A stretch of DNA of 22,492 nt from the NCBI GenBank assembly GCA_963974055.1, contig CAXBCP010000049.1:1-22492 (forward strand), in the 5' to 3' direction. Below the pieces are notes generated by a model. It was not told the DNA's origin, searched no databases, and worked only from the letters and a program-made list of their open reading frames with translations. Positions 15,814 to 22,492 of the stretch are shown piece after piece. The stretch is from CAXBCP01 sp963974055 (GTDB taxonomy: Bacteria; Pseudomonadota; Alphaproteobacteria; MPNO01; UBA830). Positions within the stretch are counted from its first letter, which is position 1. Each line of letters opens with the position of its first letter. Made by a program: the position numbers and the translations under genes.

Positions 15814-18456
15814 ATGAGGCCGACTGGGGAGGTGTCGCGTGTGACTGGCGCGGGGGTAAGCGGAATATTGATCGGGGTTTCGGAAAAATTTCCTGAGAGA
15901 ATTTCAGCGAAATGGCGGGCGGGCGCAATTGCGGCGGCCGTGATGTTCGCCGGCGGCCCGGTGCGGGCCCAGGCAGTGGCGGCGGATGCGCCGCAACTGC
16001 CCGGCATCGGACAATCCCCGGACATCGTATGGATCGTCATCTCTGCCATACTTGCGGTGGCCGCGATTGGGGCTTTCGCCTGGGGTATTGCCGGGCGGCG
16101 GCGTTCCCGCGTGCTCGGCGGAATATTCGAAACCATGCCGGGGCCGAGGCTGGTGGTCGGGCGGGACGGCAAACCGGTCGCCGTGACGGCAAGCTGGACG
16201 GCGCTTCTGGGCGCGGCCGAAACCTCGCTCGATGTTCTCGGCGCGCTTGCGGCCAAGGACGGCGTAGACGGGCAGGAGCGGTTCGACCGTCTGCGCGCGG
16301 CGGCGCGCAACCGGCAGGAAGCCCATGCCGAATTCCGGCTCGACCTGCCGGACATGGAATATATCGAAATCTCGGTCATGATCCGGGATCGACAGCCGGG
16401 TTCCGTCTTCTGGCGGCTCGAAGACGTTTCCGAACGGTATCTGCTTGAACGGGTTATCCGCACAGAGCAGGAAAAACTGATCGAGTTTGTCGAAAACGCC
16501 CCGATCGGTTTTTATTCCGTCGATCGCGAAGGCCGGTTCCAATACGTGAACGCCACATTCGCGGGCTGGTTCGGAAAAACCGAAAACGACCTGACGAACG
16601 GCGACGTGCGGCTCCGCGACCTGTTGCCGCGCAGCCTGATCGATGCCTGCTCGGCGCATTCGCCGCTCGCGGACCAGGACGGCGATGCCGTGGGCGAGAC
16701 GCAGTTCGTCGGCCATAACGGCGACCCGTTCGATGCCTATATCACCCAGACCGTCGTCGTGGACGATTCCAACGGCGACCTGCGTACCCGGACACTGGTC
16801 CGCCACCTGTCGGGCGAACGGAATTTCGCCGATGCTATCCGGATATCACAGGAACGGTTTCAACGGTTTTTCTTCGATGCCCCCGTCGGTATCGCGCTGC
16901 TCGATGGGGAAGCCCGCGTCACCGAATGCAATCAGGCATTCGGAAACACCAACGGGCTTGGCGCGGACCAGTCTGTGGGCCGCGTGTTTGCCGATTTTAT
17001 CCATGACGAAGACCGCGATACATTCGAACGCTGGGTTTCGGATGCCTACGAGGCCGCCGAACCCCCGACGCCGATCGAGGTGCGCCTGGGCCATAGCGAC
17101 GCCGTGACGGTGTCGCTGTATGCGGCGCGCGCCGACAGAACCGGGGATGCCGCCGAACCCGCCGGCCCCGGCAATTCGGCGAGCGGCCTGATTGTCCATG
17201 TTTTCGATCTTTCGGAACAGAAGCGCATCGAGGCGCAGTTCTTCCAGTCCCAGAAAATGGAACTCGTCGGCCAGCTTGCAGGCGGTATCGCGCATGATTT
17301 CAACAATCTGCTGACCGCGATGATCGGGTTCTGCGACCTGCTGCTGCTGCGCCACACGCCGCGCGACCAGTCCTTCGCCGATATTCAGCAGATCAAGCAG
17401 AACGCCAACCGCGCCGCGAACCTGGTGCGTCAGCTGCTGGCGTTTTCGCGCCAGCAGACCCTGCAGCCGAAGGTGCTGGACATGACCGACGTCCTGAGCG
17501 AGACGTCGTATCTGCTGCGCCGCCTGATCGGCGCCGACATCGAGCTGAAATTCTACCACGGGCGCGATCTGTGGCTGATGAAGGCGGATCAGGGGCAGTT
17601 CGAGCAGGTCGTCATCAATCTCGCCGTCAATGCACGTGACGCGATGAATGGCGGCGGCACGCTGACGATCCGTACCAGCAACGTTTATGCGGGCGATCCG
17701 CGCCTGCGCGACTACAAGGGCATTCCGGACGACGATTACGTGCTGCTGGAAATGCAGGACAGCGGCACAGGTATCGAACACGGGGTCATCGACAAGATTT
17801 TCGAACCGTTCTTCACGACCAAGGAAGTCGGGGCGGGGACCGGCCTCGGCCTGTCGACCGTGTACGGTATCGTAAAGCAGACCGGCGGCTATGTGTTTGT
17901 CGACAACGTCGTCGGCACCGACGGTGCCGACGACAATGACGGCGGCGCGAAGTTTTCGGTCTACCTGCCGCGATACCGCGAAGAAGAAGACGCCGATGCA
18001 GCGGTCGAGGTCGTCGAAGAGGCGGAGGCTCCGCGGGATCTCACCGGCGCGGGCACGGTTATGCTGGTCGAAGACGAGGACGCCGTCCGCCTGTTCGGCG
18101 CGCGCGCGCTGCGCAACAAGGGTTACTCCGTTGTCGAGGCCAAGGACGGCGAGGATGCGCTCGAAGTGCTGAACGGCGTGGTCGACGGCATGGCGACCAC
18201 CGTGGACGGGGAAAAGATCGACCTGCTGATCACCGACGTCGTGATGCCCGGTGTCGACGGTCCGGCGCTCGTGCGCGAAGTGCGACGGCGCTATCCCGCT
18301 CTGAAGGTGATTTTCATTTCCGGCTATACGGAAGACACCTTCCGCGACAAGCTCGGCGCCGGCGAAGAGGTCGAATTCCTGTCCAAGCCGTTCACCCTCC
18401 AGCAGCTTGCCGGCAAGGTGAAGGAAGTCATGGACGGCGGGGGCGAGGCGGGCTGA
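15814..18456 (+). CDS. cckA: Cell-cycle hybrid histidine kinase CckA
   Basis: This is an 880-residue membrane-bound hybrid kinase. In alphaproteobacteria CckA phosphorylates ChpT, which passes phosphate to CtrA and CpdR to control replication, division and motility. An N-terminal hydrophobic segment (about 36-52) and a second helix (about 70-92) anchor it. PAS-type regions follow at about 105-210, 220-335 and 345-468. HisKA has GGIAHDFNNLLTAM with His494; HATPase_c has NLAVNARDAM, DSGTGI and GTGLGLSTVYGIV. A receiver domain (about 748-873) has phosphoacceptor Asp808 in LLITDVVMPG and the SKPF Lys. I chose the ATG at 15814 because CAGGGA lies 5 bp upstream; a TTG at 15793 is an alternative. 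The promoter carries CtrA-like boxes, suggesting feedback from its own pathway. Confidence 0.93.
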   Translation: MRPTGEVSRVTGAGVSGILIGVSEKFPERISAKWRAGAIAAAVMFAGGPVRAQAVAADAPQLPGIGQSPDIVWIVISAILAVAAIGAFAWGIAGRRRSRVLGGIFETMPGPRLVVGRDGKPVAVTASWTALLGAAETSLDVLGALAAKDGVDGQERFDRLRAAARNRQEAHAEFRLDLPDMEYIEISVMIRDRQPGSVFWRLEDVSERYLLERVIRTEQEKLIEFVENAPIGFYSVDREGRFQYVNATFAGWFGKTENDLTNGDVRLRDLLPRSLIDACSAHSPLADQDGDAVGETQFVGHNGDPFDAYITQTVVVDDSNGDLRTRTLVRHLSGERNFADAIRISQERFQRFFFDAPVGIALLDGEARVTECNQAFGNTNGLGADQSVGRVFADFIHDEDRDTFERWVSDAYEAAEPPTPIEVRLGHSDAVTVSLYAARADRTGDAAEPAGPGNSASGLIVHVFDLSEQKRIEAQFFQSQKMELVGQLAGGIAHDFNNLLTAMIGFCDLLLLRHTPRDQSFADIQQIKQNANRAANLVRQLLAFSRQQTLQPKVLDMTDVLSETSYLLRRLIGADIELKFYHGRDLWLMKADQGQFEQVVINLAVNARDAMNGGGTLTIRTSNVYAGDPRLRDYKGIPDDDYVLLEMQDSGTGIEHGVIDKIFEPFFTTKEVGAGTGLGLSTVYGIVKQTGGYVFVDNVVGTDGADDNDGGAKFSVYLPRYREEEDADAAVEVVEEAEAPRDLTGAGTVMLVEDEDAVRLFGARALRNKGYSVVEAKDGEDALEVLNGVVDGMATTVDGEKIDLLITDVVMPGVDGPALVREVRRRYPALKVIFISGYTEDTFRDKLGAGEEVEFLSKPFTLQQLAGKVKEVMDGGGEAG

Positions 18457-18493
18457 GAGGCCAAGCGCCGCCGACGCCGTTCAGCCCGCTTTT
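18448..18493. terminator. Bidirectional hairpin made of two stop regions
   Basis: GCGGGCTGA at 18448-18456 (end of cckA) is a perfect 9-bp inverted repeat of TCAGCCCGC at 18481-18489 (end of the selenoprotein gene read on the minus strand). TTTT follows at 18490-18493. The 24-base loop is GC-rich and may fold further. Both convergent genes end with the same Ala-Gly-stop codons inside the stem arms. Confidence 0.6.
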
Positions 18494-18699
18494 GCGAAGG
18501 CCCGGATCTCGTCTTCCGTCGGGAAAGACCCGGTTTCCAGCTTCGAAAACAGCACGGCGCCGTCCCGGGTAATCTCGAACGATCCGGTGCGGCCGGGGGT
18601 AATGGCGACGTCGACGCCCAGGGGCGCAAGCAGATCCCTCGCACGGAGGGCGCGCGGTTCGTAGTTTCACCGCTGGCAGTATTCGATGTCGATTTTCAT
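18481..18699 (-). CDS. SelW/Rdx-family selenoprotein (in-frame TGA = Sec11)
   Basis: Read from the ATG at 18699, the frame runs 72 codons to TGA at 18483-18481, with one internal TGA at 18669-18667. Taking that codon as selenocysteine gives MKIDIEYCQRU, then NYEPRALRARDLLAPLG and so on, ending in FAKAG. This is the SelT/SelW/SelH (Rdx) thioredoxin-like pattern: a first beta strand leading into a C-x-x-U redox motif (Cys8, Sec11), an amphipathic helix, then strands GSFEITRDGAVLFSK and a GSFPTEDEI turn. Family length fits. GGAG lies 7 nt before the ATG. A SECIS-like hairpin follows the TGA. The protein is probably a cytosolic thiol/selenol oxidoreductase. The alternative, a CxxC relative broken by a nonsense mutation, is less likely because the TGA sits exactly at the redox position. 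Convergent with cckA. Confidence 0.88.
18636..18650 (-). promoter_or_regulatory. Bacterial SECIS-like hairpin
   Basis: On the mRNA strand, CCCUC-CGUGC-GAGGG forms a 5-bp stem with a 5-base loop. The stem starts 16 nt after the UGA, so the loop starts 21 nt after it, and G is the second loop base. Known bacterial SECIS elements lie just downstream of the Sec UGA within the coding region and carry a G in the first two loop bases for SelB binding. Confidence 0.7.
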
Positions 18700-18812
18700 G
18701 GCCGGACTCCGGTTGCAGGCGCATTACAGAATTGGGAGCCGTGCGGTCGAAGTCAATATCGGACCGCGACCAGCGGGATGGCGCTGACGAGCCCGGCGGG
18801 TGCAGGCGCACG

Positions 18813-18818
18813 TATAAT
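18813..18818 (+). promoter_or_regulatory. Possible -10 box for the patatin gene
   Basis: TATAAT is an exact -10 consensus 62 bp before the patatin-like start; a second near match (TATAGT) follows at 18823-18828. No convincing -35 lies at the expected distance, so the call is tentative. Confidence 0.35.
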
Positions 18819-18880
18819 CGGGTATAGTGACGGTCCAGGTCGCGCCGCGCCGGGGCGGCCGTATTGAAGGATGCGAAGGG

Positions 18881-20593
18881 ATGGCGGAGACAGAAAACCC
18901 GAACCCCGAAACCGGCGGGGTATTCGTTCCGGACCCTGCACGGGCCGATGCAGCGACCGGGAAGACATTCGAACTCGGCCTGATCATGGCCGGTGCGATT
19001 TCCGCGGGCGCGTATACGGCCGGCGTGGTGGATTTCCTGATCGAGGCGATGGATGCCTGGGAAGCCGCAAAGGCGGCGCCCGGCTTCGACGGGCCGATGC
19101 ACGATGTCCGGCTCAAGGTCATGACGGGGGCGTCTGCCGGCGCCATGACCTCGGCGATTGCCGCGGTTTCCCTGTACGGCGAAATCGATCCGGTCCGCGA
19201 CGTGGACAACCCGCCGCCGCCCGAACGCAACAGGCTCTACGATTCCTGGGTCAAGCGCGTCGATATTGCGAACATGCTTGGCACGGAGGATATCGAGCGC
19301 GACGGGCGGCTGGTATCGGTGCTCGATGCGTCGTCTCTCGATGGCATTGCGAACGGATCCCTTACCGTGCCGCGCCGCGCAGTGCCGCGCAAATGGGTTT
19401 CCGACCCGCTGGCGGTGTTCCTGGCGGTATCCAACCTGCGCGGTGTGCCCTACGGGTTCACGCTGCACGGCGGCGACGGCGCTTCCGTCTACGGCATGAC
19501 GGCGCACAAGGACCATATGGGCTTTTCGGTCAGCCCGAGCCGGGCGGAAATTGCCGCAACACGTCTGCTCGATCCCGCCGAGGCGCCCGGCGCCGACTGG
19601 CCGGTGCTGGCCGAGGCGGCGCTCGCCAGCGGCGCGTTTCCCGTCGGGCTACGGTCGCGCGCCCTGTCGCGGCCCTGGGTCGATTACGCCGACCGGGTGC
19701 GGTCGCGGCATCCCCTGTTCGCCGACGATCCGGACGAGGAAAGCTACGGTTTCCTGTGCGTCGATGGCGGGATGATCGACAACGAGCCGCTGGAGCTCGC
19801 CCGCAACTACCTCGCCGGGGGCGGCCGCAACCCGCGTGCGGGCGAAGCGGCAAACCGCGCCGTTATCATGATCGACCCGTTCCCGAACAAGGTCTCGCTT
19901 GCCGACGACAACAGCGCGAAGGACGGGGTTCTGGATATCGTCGGCGCGATTTTCGGCGCGCTGATGAACCAGGCCCGTTTCAAGCCGGAGGAGCTCGCCC
20001 TCGCCGAAAGCGACGAAAATTACAGCCGCTTCATGATCTCGCCGACGCGGTTCGACGCGGATAAAAAACGCATAGAGCCTGCCATGGCCTCGGCGACGCT
20101 GGGCGGGTTCGGCGGTTTCCTGAGCGAGCAGTTCCGCCGCCACGATTTCCAGCTCGGCCGCCGCAACTGTCAGCGTTTCCTGGCGCGGCACCTGACCCTG
20201 CCGGAAACCAACCCCGTCTTCGACGGCTGGCAGGGCGACGGCACGCGCGACGACTGGTACATCCGCGACAATGACGGCGTTTTCGACCGCGTGTCGGATA
20301 CAGACGACACCAGGCTGCTGCCCATCATTCCGCTGATGGACGCCGTGGCGAACCCGGTCCCGCAGTATACGCCGCCGCAGGCGGCGACCGTCGATATGGA
20401 TGCACTGGAAGAGCAGATCGCCGCCCGGACAAAAGCGGTCGGCGCGGTGCTGATCGACCGCGATCTGAGGGACATCCTCGGCTACAGCGCCTTCCGCTGG
20501 ACGGCCCGGCGGCTGTTCAACTGGCGGGTCGCCCCGAAGGTCGCGGAACGGGCGCGCGACTATATCGTCAGGGAGCTCGACGTCCTGCGCTGA
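18881..20593 (+). CDS. Patatin-like phospholipase domain protein
   Basis: This 570-residue protein has a patatin Ser-Asp dyad. The glycine-rich oxyanion segment is MAGAISAGAYTAG (about 36-48), the nucleophile motif is MTGASAGAM with Ser85 in GASAG, and the catalytic Asp is probably Asp295 in VDGGMIDNEP. Such enzymes hydrolyse acyl chains from phospholipids or other lipids. The protein is long for a bare patatin domain: about 260 residues follow the DGG motif and match nothing I recognise, with a run containing LGGFGGFLSEQFRRHDFQLG (about 407-426) and a basic C-terminal helix. There is no clear signal peptide, so it is probably cytosolic or peripheral. ATG 18881 was chosen with GAAGG 10 bp upstream; a GTG at 18827 is less likely. 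It is related to the 'patatin-like protein' family of Alphaproteobacteria, role unknown. Confidence 0.87.
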   Translation: MAETENPNPETGGVFVPDPARADAATGKTFELGLIMAGAISAGAYTAGVVDFLIEAMDAWEAAKAAPGFDGPMHDVRLKVMTGASAGAMTSAIAAVSLYGEIDPVRDVDNPPPPERNRLYDSWVKRVDIANMLGTEDIERDGRLVSVLDASSLDGIANGSLTVPRRAVPRKWVSDPLAVFLAVSNLRGVPYGFTLHGGDGASVYGMTAHKDHMGFSVSPSRAEIAATRLLDPAEAPGADWPVLAEAALASGAFPVGLRSRALSRPWVDYADRVRSRHPLFADDPDEESYGFLCVDGGMIDNEPLELARNYLAGGGRNPRAGEAANRAVIMIDPFPNKVSLADDNSAKDGVLDIVGAIFGALMNQARFKPEELALAESDENYSRFMISPTRFDADKKRIEPAMASATLGGFGGFLSEQFRRHDFQLGRRNCQRFLARHLTLPETNPVFDGWQGDGTRDDWYIRDNDGVFDRVSDTDDTRLLPIIPLMDAVANPVPQYTPPQAATVDMDALEEQIAARTKAVGAVLIDRDLRDILGYSAFRWTARRLFNWRVAPKVAERARDYIVRELDVLR

Positions 20594-20674
20594 CGGCATG
20601 CGGGGCCGCGTGCGGCGAATCGGCCCTGTGCTATGCTTTGTCCGTCAGCTTCCCGGTCCGGTCACCGGAAACGG

Positions 20675-20689
20675 GAACAAACCCGGAAT
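20675..20689 (+). promoter_or_regulatory. Degenerate LexA (SOS) box, distal
   Basis: GAACAAACCCGGAAT matches the alphaproteobacterial SOS box GAAC-N7-GAAC except for the last base. It starts 68 bp upstream of the proximal box and shares its GAACAAA-NN-CGG core. Confidence 0.4.
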
Positions 20690-20732
20690 TTACCCGTAAA
20701 AACAACGCGTTTTCAATTTGTTGAATTCGTTC

Positions 20733-20760
20733 TTGCAAACGAGAACAAAAGCGGTACATT
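20733..20760 (+). promoter_or_regulatory. Putative recA promoter
   Basis: TTGCAA (20733-20738) and TACATT (20755-20760) are separated by 16 bp, about 70 bp before the recA start. The proximal SOS-like box lies within the spacer and overlaps the -10, where LexA would block polymerase. Confidence 0.5.
20743..20757 (+). promoter_or_regulatory. LexA (SOS) box before recA
   Basis: GAACAAAAGCGGTAC matches GAAC-N7-GAAC with one mismatch and keeps the A-rich left part common to alphaproteobacterial SOS boxes. Its position between the -35 and -10 elements fits repression by LexA and induction on DNA damage. Confidence 0.6.
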
Positions 20761-20830
20761 TAGTCACGCTCATCTGATCGGAGCGACGATTGCGCCGACA
20801 CAAACCGTATGGAATAAGGAGCAGGGCATT

Positions 20831-21931
<1,101 letters not shown>

Positions 21932-22007
21932 GCCGACGAACAGGCTAAAGTAGAGCGTCGGGGCGGTTGGCCTGCCCGGTTATTCGTCCCGCGCTCTTTC
22001 ATACCGT

Positions 22008-22044
22008 CGAAACGGGTCCCGCAGCGGGACCCGTTTCGCGTTTT
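22008..22044 (+). terminator. Rho-independent terminator after recA
   Basis: A perfect 15-bp inverted repeat (22008-22022 with 22024-22038) centred on A22023 is followed by CG and four T. It lies 76 bp after the recA stop and should separate recA from alaS transcription. Confidence 0.9.
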
Positions 22045-22060
22045 GCCGTCGTTGCCGGGG

Positions 22061-22083
22061 CGATATTTCCGCCGATATTTCCG
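22061..22083. repeat. Tandem 11-bp repeat before alaS
   Basis: CGATATTTCCG occurs at 22061-22071 and 22073-22083 with a 12-bp period, between the recA terminator and alaS. It may be an operator or a slippage product. The rest of this 315-bp gap (21932-22246) holds the terminator, a second short repeat and the alaS leader. Confidence 0.6.
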
Positions 22084-22184
22084 GGGCGGCGCAATCTGGA
22101 CAGATTCATCGCTGCCCGCTAAAAACGGTCGCCTTCTCAGGAGGATGGACTGTATCGCCGCGGTAATACGGCGCATACCTTTCC

Positions 22185-22204
22185 GAGCAGCATGCGAGCA
22201 GCAT
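22185..22204. repeat. Direct 9-bp repeat in the alaS leader
   Basis: GAGCAGCAT occurs at 22185-22193 and 22196-22204 with an 11-bp period, about 45 bp upstream of the alaS start. No function can be assigned. Confidence 0.5.
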
Positions 22205-22246
22205 ATACGGCGTGAACCTGCCCGACCGGGCAATGAAAGCGGATAC

Positions 22247-22492
<246 letters not shown>

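Noticed and set aside
18324..18644. 106-codon minus-strand frame overlapping cckA and the selenoprotein
   Set aside because: It is out of frame with the SelW-like gene and overlaps the 3' end of cckA; the Rdx frame explains the region far better.
20633..20830. In-frame upstream extension of recA
   Set aside because: It would place the promoter and SOS boxes inside the coding region and lacks homology to RecA N-termini; the ATG at 20831 has a proper ribosome site.

Overview
The window looks like chromosomal DNA of a high-GC alphaproteobacterium. The evidence is a CckA-type hybrid kinase with CtrA-like boxes in its promoter, recA immediately followed by alaS, GAAC-N7-GAAC-like (alphaproteobacterial LexA) boxes before recA, and a complete-looking 3-methylcrotonyl-CoA carboxylase pair. 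A hand count of one 60-base line in mccB gives 37/60 G+C. No rRNA, tRNA, CRISPR array, transposase or integrase was seen.

Layout. (1) 27-4255 is a small catabolic neighbourhood: a luciferase-like flavin monooxygenase with a MarR regulator on the minus strand, a divergent kynurenine-formamidase-like alpha/beta hydrolase, a fumarylacetoacetate-hydrolase-family enzyme and an extradiol-dioxygenase-like VOC protein. The LLM/hydrolase divergent region carries AT-rich palindromes that look like the MarR operator. (2) 4280-5452 is nhaA. (3) 5625-14712 holds a leucine-catabolism set (ivd, mccB, mccA) interrupted by an AT-rich orphan gene, a class II glutamine amidotransferase, an antisense GAF histidine kinase and a CNT nucleoside transporter. 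(4) 14730-18456 holds a methyltransferase diverging from cckA; their shared promoter region has one exact and one near-exact CtrA box. (5) 18481-18699 is a short minus-strand gene that ordinary gene calling misses: a SelW/Rdx-family selenoprotein with an in-frame TGA in a CxxU motif and a bacterial SECIS-like hairpin just downstream. (6) 18881-20593 is a large patatin-like protein. (7) 20831-22492 is recA with SOS-like boxes, a strong terminator, and the first 82 codons of alaS, cut by the window edge.

How it fits together: Ivd oxidises isovaleryl-CoA and MccAB carboxylates the resulting 3-methylcrotonyl-CoA; the usual hydratase and lyase partners are not in the window. CckA feeds the ChpT-CtrA phosphorelay, and the CtrA boxes suggest feedback on cckA. 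The most noteworthy item is the hidden selenoprotein, which implies that the organism carries a selenocysteine-insertion system elsewhere in its genome.
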